Of a stretch of 64,000 nt of DNA, positions 1-11,956 are shown piece by piece. Location of the stretch: assembly GCA_904066235.2 (NCBI GenBank), contig CAJFCV020000005.1, forward strand, positions 3,281,501 to 3,345,500. The letters are read 5' to 3'. The notes below the pieces were generated by a model. The model did not search any database. It was not told the DNA's origin and worked only from the letters and a program-made list of their open reading frames with translations. This DNA is from Bursaphelenchus xylophilus (taxonomy: Eukaryota > Nematoda > Chromadorea > Rhabditida > Aphelenchoididae). Every line of letters starts with the position of its first letter. Position 1 is the first letter of the stretch. Position numbers and translations under genes: made by a program.

Positions 1-647
1 TATTTATTAGTATGCGAAAAATCCTTTCGCTTCCGCGCCCCAAATATTTGCAAATTCTTCGTCCTCAAAAAAAGTCGACGACCGGCCCGAAGAAAGGCAC
101 AAGTTCCGTTAATTTTCCACCATCTTCTTAATTTGCGCGTGAGAACGCGAGGGGCCCGGAGGCAATGTGGCAAAAACAGTGACGTCTTCCCGTATCTCCT
201 TGAATGCGCCAGTCCTTTCGCGGTGTTTTCCGGGAAGCGCCGCGCCCAGAAATCAAAAATTAGACCAAACTAATAAAAGGGATTATGCGGTTCGGGCGGA
301 AGTTTGGACCAGACATCAAATAGGAAAAATAAACAATTTTTTTTGAAAAACAAGAAATTCCTGTTAAAGAAAAAAATGACTACGCAACATTTTTAAATTG
401 GAAAGTTTCGAAAATTTACAATTAGTAAAACTATTTTTAGTCATCATTTTTTCTGGATAATAAAGGACTTATAATTTTGATGTGACTTGGCAAAACTTAA
501 AATGAGAAGTCTCTAAGGCTTCCTGAGATTTTTAAAGTTTTCAGAAACCATCAATACTATCAGGTCAACAATTTCTACCAATTCGCAAAATAAAAAAAAA
601 CTTTTTTTTTACAATTTTCCGAAGTAATCTTGGCATTCTGTACTAAT

Positions 648-1097
648 AGGGGAAGTACTCCAAGTGCGATGCTCAGATTTTCTTTAAATTTTGCACACAC
701 GTCGGGTATGGAGTAAACATCAATTCCTGAAAGTTTTAGCTCGCGCTTTGCCGGCGCCGCCGAGATATCGAACGATTTTTGCCGCCGAGAGAGCACGTTA
801 AACGTGGAGAGCGGTCAGAGAGAGAAACACTTTTTGGCCATAACTTTGCCAGTTTCGTGCGGAAAAAATAGTTTTTTTGTGGAAACATTACACTTTACGG
901 TAGAAATAGGTATTAAACTTTTCGTGCCGAAATTCAGCAAAAATTATCAAATTTTCGCCCAATTTCGATCTAAAAGTCTCGGTTGTTTCTACAAAGCGCA
1001 AGCTAGGATTTTCGCAAATAATTTAGAAAAGATCATTCTAAATTTGTGCCAGGTTTCATAAAAATCTGAGCATCGCACTTGGGGTACTTTCTTTGTT
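648..1097. mobile_element. Foldback-450 element, copy 1
   Basis: Starts AGGGGAAGTACTCCAAGTGC and ends in the near-inverse (CGCACTTGGGGTACTTTC). Internal landmarks are AGCTCGCGCTTTGC, CTCTCTCGGCGGCAAAAAT and ATATCTCGGCGGCGCC. No open frame is conserved between copies. Confidence 0.72.
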
Positions 1098-2533
1098 AAT
1101 TGTGACGTAACATGGCGAAAATTAAATCACAATTTTCTAGGACGTGCCCCAGATTTTTTAAGTTCTCAGAGACCATGGAATTATTATTTGTAGGTCAAGA
1201 ATTTCTACTAACAAATTTGTCAAATAAAAAAAATTTTTTTTTGATTTTCCGAAAAAATCTTGGCATTCTGTCCTACATTGCAAAGCAGATTTTTTGTCAT
1301 AAATTATAATATATTTCAGCCAAAAAATCGATAAAATTTTCAAACTCTGACCCCCCGCAAAAGCTCTACAAGACTACAAGACTCAGCAAGTACCGTTTTT
1401 AGGACAAACTCAAAAAAAAAATAATTAATAATCTGTCTTCGAAAGTGGCCTACAACTACAAAATTAGAACACAATTACCGGCTTATGACTTTTTTTTCCG
1501 CACTCGTTAGGCATCCAACACCACTAACCGCTAAGCCCTTTATTATCTTAAAAGGCTCGAAATTGCGTTATTCCGGCAAAATGAGAGTAAAAAACATGGA
1601 GTTCGAAAAATTTGGGGCAGCTACAAAATAATATTTTTTGCCTAGACTTTCGTGTCATTTTGCTTATGCTATATGTGTATAGACTACATAGGGCATGCAT
1701 GAACTATTGTAAATATTATTAACTTGCGTATTGCAGAGGGGAGCCGCGAATTTCGACAATATTTTTGCAAGAGTATACGGATAATTGGAGAGTCCGTTGG
1801 CGGAAAATCGTTTACTTGCTGTAACTTTGTGAATTTTGAAAGTAAAAAATTTGATTTTTAGTGATGACATTGCTCATCAGATCCAAAGCAGAGCCAAAAA
1901 TCCAACCCAAAAACAAACGCTAGTTCTTTGCCCAACAAAAATCAAAAAATGAGCAATTTTCCACCAAAATTTACAAGCTTTATTTATAGTCTAGACATAA
2001 CATTTCACCGAAATTCCAAGTAAATCGAAATTTTCAAAATAAATTTCCAGCCAAAAGATGTCTCAAAGTTTGCAGCGCCTTTCTGGAAAGCGTCATTCAA
2101 GAGTGACATTTGAATTGTAATTTATGTGAAGCGCAAGTTCCACGATCCGCTGACACGCACCAGCTCAACGGTTTGTTTTCTCCGAGGAGCCATAAAATAT
2201 GCAAATTTGGGTTCAATAATTTGGAAGCGTGATAGAAAAACGAGGGCAAAGTCTTCAAAGAAAAATGGCTATTGAAAGATTTGGAGGAGAACAAAAGGCT
2301 GACCTGAGAACGGCAAAAGAAGTCTGGAGATTCTGAGAAGAGGGGCTTATGGGTTGCAGATTCAATAGAATTGAAAATTAGAAAAGAAACCAAAAGAAAA
2401 TTTTATCGTAATATTATTATTCAATAATATTATTCAAGAAATTTTGCAGCCAAAGCTTTGTACGGTGTAAAAGCATCGTATACGCATATAAAAATTCCGT
2501 CAAAATTTTTGTAGAAAAATCGTAGGTCGCTTA
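1098..2533. other. No gene seen
   Basis: AT-rich DNA with short chance frames only. A weak relative of the left-side repeat (TTCTACYAAYW... at 560-660 and 1,190-1,270) is shared between 430-660 and 1,100-1,290. Confidence 0.5.
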
Positions 2534-2787
2534 CAGTGGGAGACCTGATCTAGTGGCAAAAAACGTACCGTTTTGCTTCTGGGGAGGTATCAAAAATGTG
2601 GCAAAACGCTTCCCTCCCCAAGTGAAAAAACTCCGATTTCAAAAGCGCGCCCAATCTTTTTATGAGGGAAAAGGCGCGCCCTTCAAAACAAAGTTTTTTT
2701 TTCATTTGGAGATGGAAGCATTTTGCCACATTTTTTATGCTTCCTGGATGCAAAATGGTACCTTTTTTGCGACTGGATCTGTAGTAG
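2534..2787. mobile_element. CAGTG foldback MITE, copy 1
   Basis: Inverted arms read GACCTGATCYAGTGGCAAAA, then CGTACCATTTTGC, ..GGGAAGTATCAAAAATGTGG and ..CTCTCCAAGTGAAAAAACTC towards the centre. The left end TACAGTGGGAG is preserved and the right end is decayed (GATCTGTAG). TA/CAGTG ends are of Tc1/mariner type. Confidence 0.75.
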
Positions 2788-3480
2788 TTAGAAACATAAA
2801 GAATTTACGGTAGGATGATGACGCAATGTAAATGAAAGTCCATACGTATTTATCCATGTGATTAAACATATGAGCTTATATTGGTGCCTAACTTCCTATA
2901 CGACAAAAAAATCCTTTTTTTCAATTTGTTTGACTAGGTTTTAGCTACCGCTACGCCTATTCCAGACATCCGACTAGACGTTTTAATTCATACCCACAAA
3001 CAAACTTCGGGAGAGCATAACAGTTTTCAATAAAAAGTGCAAAGACCTTTTGTATTATTGGGCCATACGGCACTGGGCAGCATGAAAACTTCAAATAGAA
3101 AATTGAAAAAAGTCTCAACTTTCAAATCAAAAGTCTCGCAATTTCTCAAATCACCAAAACTTGGCCACAAGTTGATGAAGTCATTCGGATTCCTGAAACA
3201 CTCAGAATTAATTTCTGGACCCTTACTTATTATCACGCAGGAGTACAAACCGAACAACAAGCATCAAGGCAATTAGAGCGGAAAAACAAGAAGCCTCAAT
3301 TCTTTTCATGTGGTCGGGAAAAGTTGACGTCAAATTTGCTTGTACTCATCAAACAATAATCTCTATAGTATTTACTCATCACCGAACACAGATATGTGAT
3401 CCCAAAGGGCGATTGCACTTTTTCGGCAAAAAAATTAAAATTTATTGGGACTTTATAAAAAAAAATTTTTTTGAATTTGA

Positions 3481-3930
3481 CAGGGGAAGTACTCCAAGTG
3501 CGACGCTCAGATTTTGATGAAACTTGGCACAAATTTAGAATAATTTTTTTCTAAGATATATGCGAGAATTCTAGCTCGCGCTTTGCAAAAACAAATGGGA
3601 TTTTTAGATCAAAAGTCGGTCAAAATTTAGGACTTTTTGCCGAATTTCGGCTCGAAAAGTTTCATGCCTTTTTCAACCGTAAAGGATAATGTTTCTACAA
3701 AAAATCAAAATTTTCCGCTCGAAACTGCCAAAGTTATGGCCAAAAGGCGTATTTCTCTCTGACCGTTCTCCACGTTTAGCGTGCTCTCTCGGCGGCAAAA
3801 ATCGTTCGATATCTCGGCGGCGCCGGCAAAGCGTGAGCTAAAACTTTCAGGAATTGATATTTAGTCCATACCCGACGTGTGTGCAAAATTTAAAGAAAAT
3901 CTGAGCGTTGCACTTGGAGTACTTCCCCTG
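3481..3930. mobile_element. Foldback-450 element, copy 2 (reference-like)
   Basis: 450 bp from CAGGGGAAGTACTCCAAGTG to CACTTGGAGTACTTCCCCTG, so the ends are perfect inverted repeats for 20 bp and remain inverted for ~100 bp (AGCTCGCGCTTTGCA against TGCAAAGCGTGAGCT). The inside is not coding. Confidence 0.8.
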
Positions 3931-6900
3931 TAAATAAAAAAATAAATAAAAAAATGCGATTTTTTGGTAGAAAAATTCTCAATTATCTGAAAAACATTGA
4001 CTGATAGTTCAAAAAATTTAAAATTTTGCCTCAGGCAATGTTGAAAAAAATTGCTGACAATTAATATTTGGATGACACATTTCTATTTTCCCCACCCTCA
4101 ATATGTCCACTCCTATATAATTTCCCCATCACTGTCAAGTTCCCGAAGACTGGAAAATATTTACGCTGGACCCCAAAAAACAGATGCCATCCCCGACCAC
4201 TACCACACACCACTCAGCGACGGGGATGCGTTAAAAATAGCCGCCATTCTCGCAAGACAATGAAGGATATATAATAAAATCCGGGCCCAAGAAGGCCATT
4301 TCGTCGCGTTCGAGAGGATTAGGAGCCCAGAAGAGTGTATGCATAGTAACATTGACATGTTTACGGCCCGTGGAAGTGTCGCAAAATGATGGGGGTTGGC
4401 TGGGAGATCAGAAGGTATTATGGATTTTTGGAAGCACTGTTTCTAAGGCTCGGATATGACATAAAATGACACGTGATAGTAAAATAAAAATGGTTTCTTT
4501 GTACAAAAATATTGCCAAAATTTAACGGTAAACTATTCATTTTGAAATGACAAATTGAAAAAAAAACACATGTGCTATATATCGCCTATGGTGCTCTGTA
4601 AAGAATAGTAAAAAATTTATCCATATTTCTTCGTGCATTCCTGCCAAATGACATCTAAAAATAGGCTAAGCGCCTTTCCAAAAAAGCTCATTGACACTTC
4701 AGTTTAGAGTATTGCACATATAAATCATCCCCCTGCTAATGGCTGACATTACGCACTTTCGAAAATTCCAAAGGTCGTCCAAGAAAACCAAGTCTTTTAG
4801 TAAAGATAAGGTAGTATAATCAAGCCTCTGCAAAACAAACACTGTCCGCAACGAACTATCTAAAATGTCGCTTTGATTAATTATACGCCAAATACTTTTT
4901 TTAATAAGTAACTTTTTTGGTCCTTTTTCTCGAGGCCGGAAAAAACAAAAAAGAATTCTGGGGGAGGATGAAGATGTTTCAGTGTGATTTCAACAAAAAA
5001 TTGTAGTTTTAGATGGGATCTTAAACTTCTTTAAACATCTTGAAGTGACTTATGTACCCATAAAATCTTATTGTAGATCCCCATTACAAGGAAAATTATC
5101 TAAAAGTATGTATATAAAACAGTGTAAAATGTTCATCTTGCCCTTAATTATGCAGTGAAAGCTGCTACAATTTGAAGATTTTGGAGAAAGGTACTAACAA
5201 AATTTTTTTTTGATAATGCCAAGAACAAGTGATGTATCTTCCCCCAAAAATGGATTAAATTTCAAGGGCTTTCGAATATATCGCAGCTTAATGAGTTGGT
5301 CATTTAGCCAACATGATCATTCGAATGAACCGCTTCCGGGAATTCCCACGAAAAGGATAGTCTGGCGTTCTTCGCAACACTCTTTGGGAAGGGCTGAGGA
5401 TGGAAATTTGAAGAGGGTGGTCTTCTTTTGTCTGGCGTGTAGGACCATACAGTAAGGGAGAAAAATTTCAAAAAGAATTGGGCTAGATTCGTGGCCTTGA
5501 ATGAAAATATAAAAATAAAAAAAATTGGAGATACAAAGTTCCAGATTTCCTTCAATTTTGCAGACACATTGTGCATAGCTCACACAAAAATTCCCCAAAA
5601 TCTCAGCTCACCACTTGCAGACAAAGCCGATTTAAAAAAGGATTACGGTAGTGGCAAAAAATGGCCTTCCAAAAAACATCTTTAAGAAAGTCTTCCAGAC
5701 ACATTTTTTTTGGAATTTAATGATCACTCTCCCATAAAAGGGCAACCATTTTTCGTCGCAAACAAATTTACGAAAAAAACTGTGGCCCAACAAACGCACC
5801 CGAAATATTTGCCCTCAAGCCAATTTAGGAGACGAATTTCCTGGGGCGTTTAGTGTCAAGTAGACCACAACACTCTATGCAAACAAGAGTATAATTTGAT
5901 GCACTCTCATTATAAAGCAGGGTGCGTCTGACATCCAGAAAGCGACGGGAGAGAACAAAAAACGGAAATTATATCATAATGAAAAAGGAACGGGGTACAG
6001 TAGAAGGTTGGGGGAAAAAATGATGCTAAATGTAAGATTTTTGGTGACTGATGCCTGATTGTGAACCCTGCGGTTTTTTGAGAAAAAAGGAGCTGCGAAA
6101 AGGTAAAAGCTTTTGACTTCGGTAAAAACATAGAGAATGTAACTTTTTTCAGTAAAAAGAATGGATCATACGGTATTATTTATATAAAATTATGGGGCAC
6201 ATACGGTGAATAGAATAGTTATCAACTACTCAAAATTTTAGCTTGCTCATTGCAAGTGCAGTCGAGATATTGCGGTCAGAAAAGAGGAGCGACGGTCGGA
6301 GAATACAGAGGAGTCCGGAGTCCGGACTCCTCGTCAAACTGAGGACTCCGGTGACCGGAATATACTCTTCGCTATCGGTTTTTTACACTTCGTCTTGATT
6401 TCACAGAGAAGTCAGAGAAAAGACGCGCAAAAACGTACTCTCTCGCCACAAAAAATCCCCATTTCTTCACCGATTAAAAGTTTTTTTGCGTCTTTTTTGG
6501 CGAATTGCCAACCTGTTCACCGGACCGTTTTAGCCTATCTCAATTTGACGTGCGTCTCCCAATTCCAAAAAATTACTAGAAAGCTACTGTTTATTATATG
6601 TTTTCAAGGGGTTAGAACCGAAAATATTGCGTTTGCTAAGTAAATACGGTAAACTTCTTTATACTTACGACCAGAGATTGCCACGGCTCCGGAGCCGGCT
6701 CTTGGCTCCGGCTCTGAGCGGCTCCGGCTCCGAGCCGGGAGCCAGAGCTGGAGCCGGGAATTTTGGGGTCGGCTCCGGCTCCCGAGCCCAAAGTCGGAGC
6801 CAGGCTCCCCAGCGGTCAGAAAAGTGAAAATTTCGTGAGCTTGTTAAATCAAATTGCTTGAAAAAACACAAAAAAAACGGAGGATGAGACTTGACTGCAA

Positions 6901-9020
6901 AAACGTTGGCTTTATGATCTCTGGCACTAATAACTTTTATTTTTGGAAAAATATTCTTAAAAAACATTTTGCATAGGAGCCGGGATTCGGAGCCGGAGGC
7001 CTTTTTAAATTTTTCACGGAGCCAAGAGCCGGAGCCGGAGCCAAAATTTTGACCGTGACAAAATCTGCTTACGACCAATGTTTTTCCAACCGAAGCTCAC
7101 AAAGATATGACCAAAATTTTTTTTCGCATTTCAAATTTTGTCAATTCCCTCGTTGTTAAAAGATCGTTGAACATCTCAGCCGTCCCTGACATTCAGTAAT
7201 TGATATGTGTCACATGCACAAAGCGTGTGAAAAGTTTTATAACAGCATGGAAATTGCCTCTAGGCAAGGTGGAAAATTGGGAAGATTTTATACCAATACG
7301 ATATATACGAAAAAACTAATGCTTGTCAAGAAGTAGCTTTATAACAAGCATAAAAATTATTTCCCCCAGTGGACCTTAGGCCAGCATTAATTCCGGGAAG
7401 GAAGCTTTCTAAAAAAAGCCAAAAATTGATACTGATTCCTCAAATTTCCCGCGATATATGTTAAGCAAGTGCAATCTGAGAGAAGTCTCATCACTTCGGC
7501 AGTATAACGAGGATGACATGACTTTCCGCAAGATTTATATTGGAAGCCAGACCTATAGAATATTAATAATCAAATCGCGGTAACAAGATGTTTTCGAGGC
7601 TCAACTTTAAAGAGCCTCGCCTTCAATGTCTTTGTGGGAAAAAACAAATTTCGCCGGCAGATGTCAAAGTTGATATAAAAATTGGGAAAATAGGATTATT
7701 TTAGAGACTCCTGCTGTAACCAAATAAAAAGGAGAGACTTTGCTTTAGTAACAGAATAGCCGGCAACTACCCTCAGGCACAGCGTTGATGACGGCGGAAA
7801 TAGGGTAATGCTCAAAGTGGGAACACTTCCTTTGTTCCAAGAATTACTTGCAAAGCGCCCAAGGGGATGAAACGAAGTTAGCGAGGGTTTGAACCCGAGG
7901 ACCGAGCCTACTAAATTTGAAAAAGTGGGCAAGGAAGGAATGCAAACGTATCACAGAGCAAAAATTTTTGTACAAACAATGCTCATAGAGAAGTTTTCAA
8001 GTTGACAAAAGATTACCTTAGTCATCAAAAATACACTCCATTGTATCTATGCCGATTTGGGCCAAAAAAACTGATGTTTTCCCCAAAAATTGCTAAAAAG
8101 TAGCCTATTAATTATTGACAATTTTACCTTCAATTCTTGAAGAGCCCATATGTTCTACAATATTTTCTGACAACGATTTGGCTGACAGTACCTTCATAGG
8201 CCGCAAATTAGTTGCCGAAAATGAGAATTTTAAGCTTGTGGCTTGCAGTCTTGAAATTTAACTTTCTTTAGTAACAAATGGTAAAAATACGTCAAATTTT
8301 GAAGGTATCTTTGTTTTTGGCGGAGAAAAATGGATTTTTTTGAGAAAGCGTTTTTTCCAAGCTTTTAGTGGCATAAGTTGACCATAAATAAATATTTTTC
8401 CAGTTTCTTTGGCCTGAGACAGCGTTTTTTTAAGAATACCTACAAATTCCTAACCTTTTCAATAAAAATTTACTTTTTCTAGAAAAAATTTACGGCTTCT
8501 TCTAGTTTACCTTTGACATCGATACAACCCTCTTTAGACTTATGAAACGAGACCCTAGACTTTCCAAATTCCCCCACCTCTATCGTATTGCCGACTGTTT
8601 CTAGACCGGAAGTGGTGCATTGAAGTGGACGCCCTTGGGGTGTGATTAACCTTCCTAAGCGTTCAATCCAGCCATGCAAAAGAGACAAGTCAACAGCAGC
8701 TACACATGACCCTGTCAGAATAAATTATTTGTTGCTGATTAAATCCGATGCAATTAGGAGAAGGCCACTATTATAGGGTTTACTTGTTCCAGGCATGTGC
8801 AAGAATAAAAAGGAAACAATAGGAGAGCAAAATTAAGTATGCTGCTATTTGGGGAGGGAAGAAAAAAAGTGATGTGGGTGTGGGAATGGGAAGTAAGAGT
8901 AAGCTGTATAGCTTGGCAATACGGTAAAACTCCGCAAAACAAATTTACGTATATAATACAGTCAAACTCAATTTTTTCTCAGGGTTTCAAGAGAGATGCT
9001 AAATGTTCAACGATACATGA
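3931..9020. other. Gene-free stretch
   Basis: Apart from the GAGCCGG block I see no coding frame with splice support and no recognisable protein. A TATATAATAAAATCC sequence near 4,267 resembles a TATA element, but nothing downstream supports a gene. Confidence 0.5.
6665..7060. repeat. GAGCCGG/CCGGCTC satellite block
   Basis: About 140 bp (6,675-6,815) of imperfect GGCTCC/GGAGCC units, then ~150 bp of unrelated sequence, then a second block (6,978-7,045). The units switch strand inside each block, so they are self-complementary. The GC content stands out sharply from the AT-rich surroundings. A related small palindrome of GGAGTCCGGACTCC lies at 6,311-6,350. Confidence 0.75.
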
Positions 9021-9268
9021 TATCCAGTGGCAAAAAACGTACCATTTTGCATCTGAGAAGTATCAAAAAATGTTTCAAAATGCCGCCCTTTTCAACCAAT
9101 AAACTTCGTTTTGAAGGGCGCGTCCTTTTCCTTACATAAAGAGCGCTTTATAAATCTGACTGTGAGTTTTTTTTTCACTTGAAGATGAAGGTATTTTGCT
9201 ACATTTTTTGACACTTCCCGGATGCAAAATGGGGCGTTTTTTGTAACTGGATCCGGTCCGCCATTGTA
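9021..9268. mobile_element. CAGTG foldback MITE, copy 2 (decayed)
   Basis: Both arms are recognisable (ATCCAGTGGCAAAAAACGTA on the left; CTGGATCCGGTCCGCCATTG on the right) but many positions have diverged. Confidence 0.7.
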
Positions 9269-10138
9269 TTTGAAAACGAGAAATTACGGAAAATTCGGAG
9301 AGTGTGCTGAGAAAAGACCCATTTTTACTATATCTTTTGGAAAACGACAATACGTTAGAAGCACAATCCCATCTTTTTTTTTAATTTTGTAACAAACCAT
9401 CTAAGCTGTACATGAATTTCTGAAATTTTCAGCCAAGCTTTTCAATTTACTGCTGAGATATTCAACGATCGTTGTAGATGGAAATATTGGAAATTAGAAA
9501 AAACGGCTAAAGAAAAATTGTTTTCTCAGCCACATCTTCCAGCATTACAATTTTTTTGCCGTTTTAATTTCGAAAATTTTCAGAAAGTGACATGTGGGCA
9601 AAGTGCATTAGTCAATGCAAAGTAAAATTTGGCCAAAAAAAATGTTTTTGTCCCTCAAAAATTTTTTAATCCAGTTTCCCCTCCTTCCACAAGGCTCTAA
9701 TTCCAAAATTGACCCCACTGAACACCACTGTTCCCATCTAAAATTCTAACATCCCTCGCGTTGGAAAAAAGAAGAATAAAATGTAAATTTATCATTTTCA
9801 ACACACCCCTCTTCTCTGGACCCAAATTAAATCAGAATCCCAATGTTTACACACTCGTTTAGGCAATTCAAAGCGAGAGTAATAATGTTGCGGCGGAGTA
9901 AGTCAATTTTATACGCTTTAGTCATCCGGGTAAACAGATGGATAGACAAAACAAACCCCCGGTTGATCTTTGGCAATCCTGAAATGGTGAAAAATGGTGC
10001 ACTTCGGGGGAAATTCCGGGTTCGGCTAGACTTCTTGTATGGTGAAATTATTAAGCAAAGTTTGAGAAATTTTGGAATCAAAGCGAACGAAATGATGTCC
10101 TAGACAGGGCATTTCCGGAATTGTAAACATCTCGCTAA

Positions 10139-10562
10139 CAGGGAAGTGCTCCAAGTGCGAAGCTCAGATTTTGATAAACCTTGGGAAAAATTTAAAATCA
10201 TTATTTTCTAAGACATACGCGAGATCTCTAGTTTGCGCTTTGCAGAAACGACCGAGATTTTTCCCGGAATTCGGCAAAAATTTGACACTTTTTTTCGAAT
10301 TTTGACATAAAAAGTTTCATGGCTACTTCTACTGTAGAGGGTAATATTTCCACAAAAAAATTAATTTTCTCCACACAAAACTGGCAAATTTATGGCCAAA
10401 AACGAGTTTTTTTTCTGTCTGACCGCTCTCCGCATTTCGCGTACTCTCTCGGCGGCAAAGATCGTTCAATATCTCGGCTGTGCCTGCAAAACGCAAGCTA
10501 AAACCTTGAGAAATTAGTATGTAGACTGCGCCCGATGTGAGCGCAAAATTTCAAAAAAATCT
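10139..10562. mobile_element. Foldback-450 element, copy 3 (3' truncated)
   Basis: Starts CAGGGAAGTGCTCCAAGTGC with the family inside, but stops after CAAAATTTCAAAAAAATCTA without the right end. Confidence 0.68.
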
Positions 10563-11956
10563 ACGTCAATTGATCGCCAATAGCGTAAGTGTTATATACT
10601 GAATGTTCCTAACACAATCCTAGACTATGTGCGGTACCTCAAGGACAGTTTTTTAGACATGAACTCGAATTTATTCAACAATCATTTTTGGCAAGGGAGG
10701 AAAAACTATTTTTTGCTATACCTATGACATTTCCGCGTCTCAAAAATTGATTTCTTGTAAGAATTTATGTACAATAGTAACAATATGGCAAAAAATTCGT
10801 ATGCCTATATTTTCAAAAAAACCCTTATTTTAGCAAACTTTCAGAACAGAAATAGTGATAATTTTTCCAAAAAACGACCTAAAAGTCCCCAACATGCCAT
10901 AGGAACACCGAATTTAAATTTCCACCAAGTTTCATCAAGTTCTAATTGTCGCATTTCAAGCACTTCCTCCACGAATTTTCCTGTCCAGCCCGATAATTAT
11001 TTCCTTTTCTAATTTACCGCCTTATCCCCTAATTTATCCCCGTCTACAGGATTTGCAAGCTTAACGAACACATGGATAAAAAAAAACTTTTTTTTTTACA
11101 CTTTGGTTTCTGCCCTCACCTTTTGACTGAACACAAATTTTATTATCCAATAATAAGTTCTGGGCGAGTAATTCGATAAAAAAACGACCAAAATCAAAGC
11201 CGGCTTTCCGAGAAGACGAACGTATATAAAATTCGTGGGGATGGTGTTTGGCACATACTGTAATCTTTCCGCTTAACTGTGCTAATTACTCGTTTAAAAA
11301 TTCGGGTTTTCGGATGAAAAGAGATTATTAAATTAGCTGGAGGATTAAGTTTGAAGTTGACAAGGTTTTAAATTAATCGGTGATATTTGACATACGATGA
11401 TAATTGATTTTTCAAAGGTATCTCAAAGGAGGAAATGGACATATTCTAATGTAACGTTTTTAGATTTAACCGCAAAATCTTTTACTGTATATTTTTCAAT
11501 ATTTCAAAGCCCCTTGCAAAACTTATTGCTATGTTTTTTGATTAGGTCCAAAGCCACAGCAAAGATCTCAAATTTTAACAAAATCTAAGGCTTGCACTTG
11601 GATCAAGTTAGCTTCCAAAACAGCAGTGTTTCTCAGCAATGGCCACTTTTCCAGACCCCTGTATGACTCTCTATAAAACAGTTACTCTAACACAATTCCC
11701 TAAAAAATCCATTTCTACACTCGATATCCCCCTCAAGTAAAACAACACATCATAAACTCGGGCCCAATCCCAAATTTATCCCAATATGTTAGCGAACGAG
11801 TGCGCTGAAGCATTAATTCCGCGGATAAGGCGTAGAAATTGGCACCCTCAGGCCCTTGTGGAGAGTCACAAGAAATTGCATTGCCCTCCCCCCTTTCTTG
11901 GCCGCCCAAAGAAAGGAACCTCATAGTTTGAGTGCGCGAAGTGAATGGGTAGAAAA
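10563..11956. other. No gene seen
   Basis: AT-rich sequence without recognisable coding content or a clear repeat. Confidence 0.45.

Noticed and set aside
7696..8688. Minus-strand frames at 7,696-7,932 and 8,479-8,688
   Set aside because: No domain recognised and no plausible splicing between them; treated as chance frames in gene-free DNA.
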